From Pseudomonadota bacterium (GTDB lineage Bacteria > Desulfobacterota > JADFVX01): a stretch of DNA of 20,682 nucleotides. Made by a program: the position numbers and the translations under genes. The notes under the pieces were generated by a model. That model was not told the origin of the DNA and made no database searches. It saw only the letters and a list, made by a program, of their open reading frames with translations. The stretch is taken from contig JADFVX010000066.1 of NCBI GenBank assembly GCA_015222755.1, positions 1 to 20,682 on the forward strand, read 5' to 3'. Each line of letters opens with the position of its first letter. Within the stretch, counting starts at the first letter, position 1. Of the stretch, positions 1-6,791 are shown piece after piece.

Positions 1-96
1 ACTTGCGGAGCAGAGGTTTCAACTTGCGGAGCAGAGGTTTCAACTTGCGGAGCGGAGGTTTCAACTTGCGGAGCGGAGATTTCAACTTGCGGAGCA
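1..96. repeat. 21-bp in-frame tandem repeat in the cheA linker
   Basis: Four full copies of a 21-bp unit (plus strand ACTTGCGGAGCAGAGGTTTC plus A) lie at 1-21, 22-42, 43-63 and 64-84, followed by a partial copy at 85-96. Copies differ at one or two positions. On the minus strand they encode APQVE(T/I)S heptads between the HPt domain and the next CheA domain. The array reaches the window edge, so its total copy number is unknown. Because the unit is seven codons, copy-number change keeps the frame. Confidence 0.9.
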
Positions 97-521
97 TGAG
101 CTGCCGGCACATCTGCTGCCGGGTCACCTCCTGCATCTATTATAGCGTTCAGTTTTTCAAGGATACCATCAATAGGATATTCCTCCTCATCACCGCTATC
201 CACCTTCTCAATGAGCAGCTTGACAATGTCCATTGACTCCAAAAATATGTCCATAGTGTAGGTAGTTAGTTCCTGTTCGCCATGCCTCAGCTTATTAAAC
301 AGGGTCTCCATCACATGACATACATCTATTAGCTGTCCAAAACCGAGGAAGCCGGAGGCCCCCTTTATGGTATGTACAGCCCTGAAGATCGAGTTAAGAA
401 GTTCCTTGGTCTCCTCTTCAGAGCCTGATTTCTCCAGCTCAATAAGATCCTTATCGAGGCTTTCAATGAGCTCGTTACTTTCTACAATAAAATCTTGGAT
501 GATCTCTTGCATTTCATCCAT
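1..521 (-). CDS. cheA: Chemotaxis histidine kinase CheA, N-terminal part (partial)
   Basis: This gene encodes the autophosphorylating kinase of a chemosensory array, which passes phosphate to CheY. Only the first 173 codons are inside the window; the rest lies beyond the left edge. Residues 1-130 form an HPt (P1) domain with the phosphorylation site in AVHTIKGASGFLGF, histidine at about residue 50, preceded by the typical acidic helix (FIVESNELIESLDKDLIELE). From residue 143 the P1-P2 linker is built of heptads APQVETS. The ATG at 521 is preceded by GGGAG nine bases upstream, which supports this start. It follows the cheW-cheZ reading frame by about 40 bases, so it is co-transcribed with it. 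The P2, dimerisation, kinase and regulatory domains cannot be seen. HPt identity is clear; calling it CheA rather than another HPt kinase rests on the che neighbours. Confidence 0.9.
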   Translation of the reverse strand, partial: MDEMQEIIQDFIVESNELIESLDKDLIELEKSGSEEETKELLNSIFRAVHTIKGASGFLGFGQLIDVCHVMETLFNKLRHGEQELTTYTMDIFLESMDIVKLLIEKVDSGDEEEYPIDGILEKLNAIIDAGGDPAADVPAAHAPQVEISAPQVETSAPQVETSAPQVETSAPQ

Positions 522-560
522 AAATACACTCTCCCATAGCTACACTATTTATAAATACAA

Positions 561-710
561 TTAAGCAAAAAGGTCATTCAGCAGGTCATCCACCTCTGAT
601 TGACCCACAGCCTCTCCTTTTTCCTGAGGACCTTTGAGTTCAAGCTTTTCTATCTTTGCCAGCAGCTCTTTTTCTTTCTCCAGCTTTTCATCATCCACAG
701 CAACTGATTT
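561..710 (-). other. In-frame continuation of the CheZ domain after an amber codon, with CheY-docking tail
   Basis: Directly after the TAG at 713-711 the same frame stays open for 49 codons to a TAA at 563-561. The segment is charged and helical (EKLEKEKELLAKIEKLEL), then has a flexible linker and ends with QSEVDDLLNDLFA. In enterobacterial CheZ the extreme C-terminus (consensus around VDDLLDSLGF) is the peptide that tethers CheZ to CheY, so this is the expected end of a CheZ chain. It is not known whether it is made: read-through, a recent nonsense mutation and a sequencing error are all possible. The window's many ordinary TAG stops argue against genome-wide amber suppression. No convincing ribosome-binding site for independent initiation was seen. 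Confidence 0.75.
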
Positions 711-1931
711 CTATTTCTTGATATTAAAGGACAGGATCATCTTCATAAGCTTGTTCTCAATCCCATTCACAAGGGCAATAATTTTCTCTATTCGCTGACC
801 CGTGAGATCCAGGAAGTTACATGCCTCCATTATACTCATCAGTTTCTGGTTATTGTGGCTGGATACATCTTCAAGTTCCTTTATGGCAGCATCGATCTTT
901 TCCCCTGTCGAAGCACCGCTCTCTTCCTTTGCTTCCTTCAAAAGCGCCATGGCCGTAGCTATAGCGGCATCTTTTTCAAGTATTTCCTCTGTAGCTGCCA
1001 GCATCTTGTCTGTAGCTTCCTCCGTAGACGCCACTATAGCCTCAAGCCGGCCTGATGCCTCAGGAAGGTCCTCTTCACTTATCTGTGCGGCGTCAAACAA
1101 CCGGAGACCCTTTTTCGTATCGTTAATATATTTTGCGAGTTCACCAAGTTCACCGTAGAGTTCGAGGTCTCCACCTGTAGCGCCTTCAAAGGTACCCTTC
1201 ACGTGCTCAACAGGTGTCTGAAGGTCTTCCCTTGGAACCTCAACCTTTCCTGAGGTATCATCTGTGGCGCAGTTATTTTTTCTTTCAACCTCTTCCACCC
1301 CAGCCAGACCTCGGTGCTCCATTACTTTTTCCACAGCAGGGCCTCCAGGTTCGTCCTCTTGCACTGTGCCATTCTCCGTTTGAGTTTTCTCTACTCTTAA
1401 ATCCTCTACAGCATTAGAAAAATCATCATTTTTTATCTGTTCTGGCACCCTTGGACCTTCGATCATCTCTATCTCATCTGCATCAAAGACACGACAAACA
1501 TTGAGAAGTATTAAAAGCCTGTTCTCAAGCTTTCCAACACCACTGATATAGTCAGAGTCAATACCGCCTATCATGGAAGGTGCAGGCTCAATACTCGACG
1601 CCGGAAGGCGCAACACTTCGGAAACAGCATCGACGATAAAGCCGACAATACGACCGCCCACATCCATGACAATTATCCTGGTATTTTTGCCTATATTTTC
1701 CGAAGGAAGAGCGAAGCGCTTTCTAAGGTCTATAATAGGCACAACATTGCCCCTAAGATTGATCACACCTTCCACAAAATCAGGTGACTTTGGTATACAG
1801 GTGATTTCCATCATTCGAATAATCTCCTGTATTTTCAGAATATCGACAGCAAATTCTTCTTCGCCTAGCCTGAAGCTGACAAGCTGATGAAGTTCACCTT
1901 TAGCAGATTTTCCAGATTGCTCATTTTTCAT
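711..1931 (-). CDS. CheW-CheZ fusion: coupling protein plus CheY-P phosphatase domain
   Basis: The 406-residue product has two chemotaxis modules. Residues about 12-153 are a CheW domain (LVSFRLGEEEFAVDILKIQEI, GVINLRGNVVPIIDLRKRF), which couples receptors to CheA. Residues about 155-250 are a low-complexity acidic linker. Residues about 255-406 resemble CheZ, the CheY-P phosphatase: a long helical region leading to IMEACNFLDLTGQRIEKIIALVNGIE. It holds the catalytic Asp and Gln of the DLTGQ signature (D375 and Q379; D143 and Q147 in E. coli CheZ). Translation stops at TAG, 49 codons before the natural-looking CheZ C-terminus (see 561-710). The start ATG lies only five bases after the cheY stop. 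The fusion would place phosphatase activity in the receptor-kinase array. The domain calls are firm; whether the present product is complete is not. Confidence 0.85.
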   Translation of the reverse strand: MKNEQSGKSAKGELHQLVSFRLGEEEFAVDILKIQEIIRMMEITCIPKSPDFVEGVINLRGNVVPIIDLRKRFALPSENIGKNTRIIVMDVGGRIVGFIVDAVSEVLRLPASSIEPAPSMIGGIDSDYISGVGKLENRLLILLNVCRVFDADEIEMIEGPRVPEQIKNDDFSNAVEDLRVEKTQTENGTVQEDEPGGPAVEKVMEHRGLAGVEEVERKNNCATDDTSGKVEVPREDLQTPVEHVKGTFEGATGGDLELYGELGELAKYINDTKKGLRLFDAAQISEEDLPEASGRLEAIVASTEEATDKMLAATEEILEKDAAIATAMALLKEAKEESGASTGEKIDAAIKELEDVSSHNNQKLMSIMEACNFLDLTGQRIEKIIALVNGIENKLMKMILSFNIKK

Positions 1932-1936
1932 TATTT

Positions 1937-2299
1937 TCAGTTTATATATTTTTTAATCTCTGTCAGCAACAAGTCTTTTCCCACAGGTTTCGTCAGGTAA
2001 CACGATGCTCCCACTTTAAGCCCCCTGCTTCTTTCTGCCTCATCTGCCTCAGTAGTAAGCATTACAATGGGGATGTCCTTATATGAATCATCCTCCTTCA
2101 TGGAACGTATCAACTCAATTCCATCCATTTGCGGCATATTCAAATCAGTCAGGACTATATCTATATCATTTCTTGCCAATTTTTCCAAGGCATCAAAGCC
2201 GTTTTCCGCCTGAAGAATATTAAACTTGCCTTCTTTTAAAAGGTACGAGACCAGCTTCCGAGTCGTTCTACAGTCATCGACAATAAGAACATTTTTCAT
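1937..2299 (-). CDS. cheY: Single-domain response regulator CheY
   Basis: A 120-residue stand-alone receiver domain, the usual CheY length. It has the acidic pair D8-D9 (VDD), the phosphoacceptor D52 (LTDLNMPQMDG), the switch threonines 82-83 (MLTTEAD) and the conserved K104 (YLTKPV). It would be phosphorylated by CheA and dephosphorylated by the CheZ module encoded next, five bases downstream. The start ATG follows AAAGGGG with a seven-base gap. No output domain is present, so it must act by binding a partner. In this window the candidates are the FliM-like peptide at the start of the FlhF-type GTPase and the CheZ tail. The flagellar switch protein FliM is not in the window. Confidence 0.93.
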   Translation of the reverse strand: MKNVLIVDDCRTTRKLVSYLLKEGKFNILQAENGFDALEKLARNDIDIVLTDLNMPQMDGIELIRSMKEDDSYKDIPIVMLTTEADEAERSRGLKVGASCYLTKPVGKDLLLTEIKKYIN

Positions 2300-2312
2300 A
2301 TTTAAACCCCTT

Positions 2313-3164
2313 TTAAAGTTCTTTCTGGTAAACCAGCGCCTTATTAAAGTGTTTCAGCTTAAAGGCTCTAGATATATTGTGCAGAGATTCGGAATAACCA
2401 ATAAACAGGTAGCCCCCAGGTCTCAAGCTGTCATAAAGCGACTCTATAACCTTTTTTTTCGCCTCATGATCAAAATAGATGAGAACATTCCTGCAAAAAA
2501 TTACGTCAAAGTCCCTCATGCCCCTCATGGCAGCACCATCAATTAGATTCATGTTGCTAAAACTGACAAGGTTTTTCACCTCCGGGAGGACCTGGTATGC
2601 TTCAGCACTGTTATTAAAATATTTTTCCATATAATCAGGCGGTACGTGTTTTATTGAATAGGGGCCGTATTTACCTTGCCGTGCCGTAGCAAGGACCTTA
2701 CTGTTTATATCACTGGCCGATACAGATATTTTCCAGCCCTTGGCCTTAAGGCCCCTGCGCAGCACCTGCATAGCCAGAGTATAAGCCTCTTCACCTGTAG
2801 AGGAAGCCGCAGACCATAGCTTAAGTTCCCGTCTACCCGCCTTTTCATTTTCCATAACTACACTGGGAAGTATATCCTCATAGAAGGCCTTTGTCTGTAT
2901 AGCATCCCTGAAAAAAAATGTCTCGTTTGTTGTCACTGAGTTAAAGAGGCTCTGGTATTCCTGGGTACGCCGGGGATCATATTTCAGCAAGTAAAGGTAC
3001 TCTTCATAGTTCACACAGCCGCTATACTCAAGCCTCCACTTAAGGCGATTTTCAAGCAGGTACAACTTATTCACAGAAAAAAGTATCCCTGTCTTGCTGT
3101 AAATAAGATCACGGAGCTGTGTAAAAGTCTCATTACTTAATTTTGGACTACCTACTAAACTCAC
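2313..3164 (-). CDS. cheR: Chemotaxis protein methyltransferase CheR
   Basis: An SAM-dependent glutamate O-methyltransferase that methylates chemoreceptors for adaptation. At 283 residues it has the normal two-domain length. An N-terminal helical domain (about 8-75) is followed by TTNETFFFRD (78-87), the SAM-binding segment LWSAASSTGEEAYTLAM (116-132), DINSKVLATAR (152-162), CRNVLIYFD (224-232) and GGYLFIGYSES (250-260). The start is GTG with GGAGAG five bases upstream; no ATG nearby fits better. cheY begins 13 bases downstream. The partner methylesterase CheB is not in the window and may lie beyond cheA. Upstream is a 188-bp gap rich in inverted repeats, unusual inside an otherwise tight operon. 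Confidence 0.94.
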   Translation of the reverse strand: MSLVGSPKLSNETFTQLRDLIYSKTGILFSVNKLYLLENRLKWRLEYSGCVNYEEYLYLLKYDPRRTQEYQSLFNSVTTNETFFFRDAIQTKAFYEDILPSVVMENEKAGRRELKLWSAASSTGEEAYTLAMQVLRRGLKAKGWKISVSASDINSKVLATARQGKYGPYSIKHVPPDYMEKYFNNSAEAYQVLPEVKNLVSFSNMNLIDGAAMRGMRDFDVIFCRNVLIYFDHEAKKKVIESLYDSLRPGGYLFIGYSESLHNISRAFKLKHFNKALVYQKEL

Positions 3165-3352
3165 AACTACTCTCCAAAACCCGATTCCGACATAAAGTCC
3201 GGCTCAGCACGTTTCAATTAATTGAGACTACTTGGTCTCATATACCCCAAAGGCCACAGCCTCCGGGACGCCTTCCCCCATAATGCAGGGGAAAGCCGCA
3301 TCAAGTTCCTCTTTGAGCGCTATTTTTGCACCAGTTGCCTAAGCAGTAAAAT
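3165..3352. other. Intergenic region with stacked inverted repeats between the HEAT gene and cheR
   Basis: This 188-bp gap interrupts a compact minus-strand gene run. It holds a 12-bp perfect palindrome TCAATTAATTGA (3214-3225), a hairpin TGAGAC-tacttg-GTCTCA (3223-3240) that overlaps it, and a second hairpin CTTCCCCC/GGGGAAAG with an 8-base loop (3272-3295). The longest open stretch on the minus strand (37 codons ending TAG at about 3230) has no good start and is not called as a gene. It may be a leader RNA for cheR-cheY-cheWZ-cheA, a small dispersed repeat, or a relic. Confidence 0.6.
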
Positions 3353-5290
3353 TTATATGCTCTCAGATTTCAGGCTGTTCAATGCTTCCCTAGCAACATC
3401 CCTCAGGATTGTGTCCTCACTATCCACCAGTTTCTCTATCTCTAAAATGGCCCTTTCATCCTTCATGATCTCCAGCGCCTTTACAGCCCCTATCTTTTCC
3501 AGGACATTCTCATGACCGAGAATATCGACAAGAATGTCATATACCTTCCTGCCTCCTATACCTCCAAGTGCTTCTGCCGCCCTAAACCTTACCATCATAT
3601 TATCATCGCTCATTGCCCTAACCAGGGGGACAACCGACCTTTCACCCCCAAGGCTGGCTACAAGCGTTATTGTTGCTGAGCGCACCTGATCATTTTCATC
3701 ATCAAGAAGAGGCATCAGTTTAACTACATCCATCTCAAAGCCAAGCATATTCATTAAATTAACAGCCGTTCTCCGAACCGCCCAATCAGCATCTTTAAGA
3801 GCCTCTTCAATAAGGGCCGTATCCGTCTCTCCCGACGCAAGAGCAGCAGATTTAATAGCCACTTCACGCAAAGTGGCATCTTCATTTTCATATAGCTTTT
3901 TTATGGCTTTCTGAGATTCTTCACAGCCTGTTGCCGCAAGTGCCAGAGCAATTTCCTCTTTCACATCAAGAAATTTTTCTCTCCTTATAGCATCAAGCAA
4001 AGGAGCTACGGCACACGAATCCCTCACTTTCCCCAAAGCATAAGCAGCAGCCTTCCTTACATCTCCAGAAGAATCGTGAAGTGCCTCAACTACTGAGTCC
4101 AAACACACTCCACTGGACAGATCTCCAAGAGCTCTCAAAAAAGGTGCCCTCAGCGAGATATCGACATTGAACAGTTCGTCCTCAAAAAAGGAAGCCATAC
4201 CGGAATCACATATACGCCCGGCAACACCTGCGAGTTCGACAGCAATCCTGCTGTCTTCATCCGTTACAGGGTAAAGTTTCATTTTCCGGAGTTCCTCTAC
4301 TACAGCGTCAGGAGAGTTGATACTTTCCAGCGCTTCCCTGACCGCCTCGATAGAATCTTCATCTTCCGGGCATATATCCCTCAGAAAGGAAACCACAACA
4401 GGTACAGAAGCAGGGTCTGCGACCTGCCCTATCCCCTTCAGTGCACTCATCCTGACAGTATCGTCAGTATCACTCATAGCATCTGTAAGATATTGAAGAA
4501 AACGCCCCCTTCCCACTTTTTCAGCGATTTCGCCCTCATTCCCCTCAGTTATCTCCATAAGAGCAGCAACAACAAGGCTCCGGACCTTACTATCCTCACT
4601 TCTAACAAGGCTAAGCAAGGGAACAACGGCGCTTTCATCCCTTAGATTACCTAAGGCCTCTATAGCACCACACTGAACAGCATCTCCATCATCCAGAGCC
4701 TTAATCAAAGCAGGGGCAACTGCCTTATCACCCAGGTCTGAAAGTGCCTCAATAGCGGAAAAACGCACCCACTCTTCATCAGCAAGAAGGTTTACCAGAG
4801 GTTCAACTGCACGCCTGTCACCCACCTTTCCAAGGGCCTCTGCTGCCGCCGCTCGAACATTAGGATTTTCATCGGAAAGAAGCGAAGTAAGCGTATTATG
4901 GGCATTGTCGGCCTTGATTACGCCAAGTATATCTATAGCGAACTTCCTTACATCGGGATCAGCATCCGTCGTGATTGCCATAATCATATCAACAGCACAG
5001 CCGCCTATAGACTCCAGCACCTCTACTGCAAGGTTCCGTACAGATGGAGACTCATCCTTCAGGAAGGGAATTGTATTTTTAACCGCCTCCTTGCCTGAAA
5101 TCCTGATGAGAGTATCTGCAGCAGTCTGCTGTACGCCAGGGCTGGGGTCTTTAAGTTTTTCAGCAATTACTCTTATTGTTTCTGGATCCTTATAGTTACC
5201 AAGAAAAAGTAGCGCCTCGCGTCGGACGGAACCATCTTCATCTGCAAGCATATCCAAATATTTTTTCATTTCATCACTGGAGTTTGACAT
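3353..5290 (-). CDS. HEAT-repeat (PBS-lyase type) scaffold protein in the che operon
   Basis: The 645-residue protein is made almost entirely of about twenty HEAT-like repeats of roughly 31 residues. The typical pattern is D(E/D)xxxVRxxAxxALGxIGDxxAVxPLxxxL, for example DENPNVRAAAAEALGKVGDRRAVEPLVNLLADEEW (split: DENPNVRAAAAEALGK then VGDRRAVEPLVNLL). No enzymatic motif, signal peptide or membrane segment is visible; it is acidic and probably cytoplasmic. Such alpha-solenoids bind proteins. Its place between the FlhF-type GTPase and cheR suggests an interaction platform in the chemosensory or localisation machinery, but that is inference from position only. The ATG has a weak upstream AGGG. 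The N-terminus (MSNSSDEMKKYLDMLADEDG) already starts the first repeat, so a longer form is unlikely. The E/Z-type phycobilin lyase reaction is not implied by the repeat type. Confidence 0.88.
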   Translation of the reverse strand: MSNSSDEMKKYLDMLADEDGSVRREALLFLGNYKDPETIRVIAEKLKDPSPGVQQTAADTLIRISGKEAVKNTIPFLKDESPSVRNLAVEVLESIGGCAVDMIMAITTDADPDVRKFAIDILGVIKADNAHNTLTSLLSDENPNVRAAAAEALGKVGDRRAVEPLVNLLADEEWVRFSAIEALSDLGDKAVAPALIKALDDGDAVQCGAIEALGNLRDESAVVPLLSLVRSEDSKVRSLVVAALMEITEGNEGEIAEKVGRGRFLQYLTDAMSDTDDTVRMSALKGIGQVADPASVPVVVSFLRDICPEDEDSIEAVREALESINSPDAVVEELRKMKLYPVTDEDSRIAVELAGVAGRICDSGMASFFEDELFNVDISLRAPFLRALGDLSSGVCLDSVVEALHDSSGDVRKAAAYALGKVRDSCAVAPLLDAIRREKFLDVKEEIALALAATGCEESQKAIKKLYENEDATLREVAIKSAALASGETDTALIEEALKDADWAVRRTAVNLMNMLGFEMDVVKLMPLLDDENDQVRSATITLVASLGGERSVVPLVRAMSDDNMMVRFRAAEALGGIGGRKVYDILVDILGHENVLEKIGAVKALEIMKDERAILEIEKLVDSEDTILRDVAREALNSLKSESI

Positions 5291-5573
5291 TAAACTTACC
5301 CTGTTAAGGTTTAAAGGAGGACATTGAAGAGCCTCTAATTAAGTGCAATCCAAGCTACAAAAACAAGGTTAGCACAGCATTTATCTGCAATCAAATGAAA
5401 ATCTCAGCCCACATCTTTAAGCACCAGGCCCGACACAAATTCACTACCAATCAGGTGCTCAAAATGGCTGGCAGAATCTTGCCAGCATATTAGAAATATG
5501 CCCGGCTGTGGAATTAACTCTTCACAGCCTAAATCCTCTACTTTGATTGCAGAAGTAGTCTTAACTTTATTTA
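5291..5573. other. Intergenic region with a cluster of four inverted repeats
   Basis: This 283-bp gap lies between the FlhF-like gene and the HEAT gene. Its middle carries consecutive inverted repeats: AGCACC/GGTGCT (5420-5425 with 5454-5459), GCTGGCA-gaatct-TGCCAGC (5467-5486), GCATATT-aga-AATATGC (5485-5501) and GGCTGTG/CACAGCC (5504-5510 with 5523-5529). None is followed by a long T run on the minus strand, so they are not typical terminators, although attenuation of read-through from flhF is possible. No coding frame with a credible start was seen. Confidence 0.6.
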
Positions 5574-6551
5574 TCAGGTCGTTAAATCCCTAGTCCCGGT
5601 TTGACTTATTCTCAGGATCATATCAGCTACTCGCTCAGAGGTGGCCACTTCAATATCTTCCGGAACCTTCTGTCCCGTGGCAAAATAGGAATATGGAAGC
5701 TTATATTTAACAGCCACATTCAGTATAGAGCCATAATTTGTGCTTTCGTCGAGCTTTGTAAAAAGAAAACGCTTAATGGGAAGCTCGCTGAAACATTCTA
5801 TAATATCAACAAGATCAGAACCTTTTGTAGTAGCACTCATTAGAAGGTGCAACTCCACAGTTTTGTCATCATGCTGAAAAAACTGTTTAAGAACTGATAG
5901 CTGGCTAAAATCTTTCTGGCTTATGCCGCCTGTATCTATAAAGACTAAATCCTTATCATTGAAGAAATCTAGCTTTTCCTTAAGCTCACGGGGACTTGTA
6001 GCCACCTCGACTGGCACTTTGAGTATTTTGGCATATATCTTTAGCTGTTCCACCGCAGCTATCCTGCAGGTGTCTATGGTGATAAAGGCGATCTTTTTTC
6101 TCTTTAGTGAGTATTCTCCTGCAAGCTTTGCCATAGTAGTGGTTTTACCCACTCCCGTAGGTCCGACAAAGGCTATTTTCCGTGGCACTTCCGGCGCTTC
6201 ACGATCCATGAGGACAGGCCCGGAGACTTTGACTACATCAATAATTGCAAGAGCAAGTACCTCTTTGGCCTCCGATACGGTCTTAATCTTTCTACCTTTT
6301 TTGTTTAGATAACCTGCGCACTTTTCAATAAGATTTTTTGCAAGCACAGGTGATACCCCGGCACTTTTCATCTCATCATAAACAGGGTGAAAGGCAGCAG
6401 AAAACGGGCTGCCTTTTATTGAGGATACTTTTTGTTTCACTTTCTCCGTCTTAAGTTCAGTAATGAGTTCATCTGCTTCTGTCTCTATTTCTCCCTTAAC
6501 AACTCCCTTAAGAAGGGCGTCTACTTCACTCTGATCAAGAATATTAACCAC
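5574..6551 (-). CDS. flhF: FlhF-type SRP-family GTPase with a FliM-like CheY-binding N-terminus
   Basis: This is a 325-residue GTPase of the FlhF/Ffh/FtsY group. The NG core has a helical N region (about 50-115), P-loop GPTGVGKTTTMAKLA (130-144), DTCRIAAVEQLKIYAKIL (160-177), G3 DTGG (206-209), TKLDES (265-270) and ATGQKVPEDIEVA (291-303). FlhF sets the position and number of polar flagella. Two features are unusual. The N-terminus is not the FlhF B domain but ILDQSEVDALLKGVVKGEIE (4-23), which matches the CheY-P-binding N-terminal peptide of FliM. G3 reads DTGGISQKD instead of the common DTAGR. The GTG start is backed by GAGGGG five bases upstream, so the peptide is truly N-terminal. GTPase family identity is firm; FlhF rather than a paralogue is likely but not proven. 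It is the first gene of the che run after der. Confidence 0.85.
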   Translation of the reverse strand: MVNILDQSEVDALLKGVVKGEIETEADELITELKTEKVKQKVSSIKGSPFSAAFHPVYDEMKSAGVSPVLAKNLIEKCAGYLNKKGRKIKTVSEAKEVLALAIIDVVKVSGPVLMDREAPEVPRKIAFVGPTGVGKTTTMAKLAGEYSLKRKKIAFITIDTCRIAAVEQLKIYAKILKVPVEVATSPRELKEKLDFFNDKDLVFIDTGGISQKDFSQLSVLKQFFQHDDKTVELHLLMSATTKGSDLVDIIECFSELPIKRFLFTKLDESTNYGSILNVAVKYKLPYSYFATGQKVPEDIEVATSERVADMILRISQTGTRDLTT

Positions 6552-6791
6552 TGCTTCCCCTCACCCTGCTCTTCTCATAATATAATTCAAGTTCATTGTA
6601 CTACAAACTCGACAAAGTACATATCTTTCACTAAGCCTTTTCCAGGCAAATAACGGATAAACAACAAAATGGAGACAAGAAACAACTTTGCGCAACTTAA
6701 GGGCCTCATCAGTTTTTTTAGACAAAAGAATATTTTAAAAAAGGGGAAAGTGTTAAATATCAGGGAAATATAAAAACAGAAAGAAAAAAAC
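6552..6791. other. AT-rich intergenic region between der and the FlhF-like gene
   Basis: A 240-bp, T-rich (minus strand) stretch with no credible gene. It probably holds the start of the flhF-che transcript. A TACAAT hexamer preceded by a poor -35 lies near the 6600 end on the minus strand, but no promoter could be fixed. A weak inverted repeat TGTACT/AGTACA surrounds it. No sigma-54 or sigma-28 element was recognised. Confidence 0.4.

Noticed and set aside
1..96. CRISPR array at the left edge
   Set aside because: The 21-bp units are directly adjacent with no spacers and encode a heptapeptide in frame with CheA.
711..713. Pyrrolysine or genome-wide amber recoding as explanation for the TAG in cheW-cheZ
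   Set aside because: At least seven genes in the window end normally at TAG, and no pyl gene is present here; a local event or an error is more likely.
3222..3350. Cyclic-di-GMP riboswitch in the cheR upstream gap
   Set aside because: A GCCTCCGG stretch resembles part of the class I consensus but the remaining conserved core is absent, and it lies on the strand opposite to the genes.
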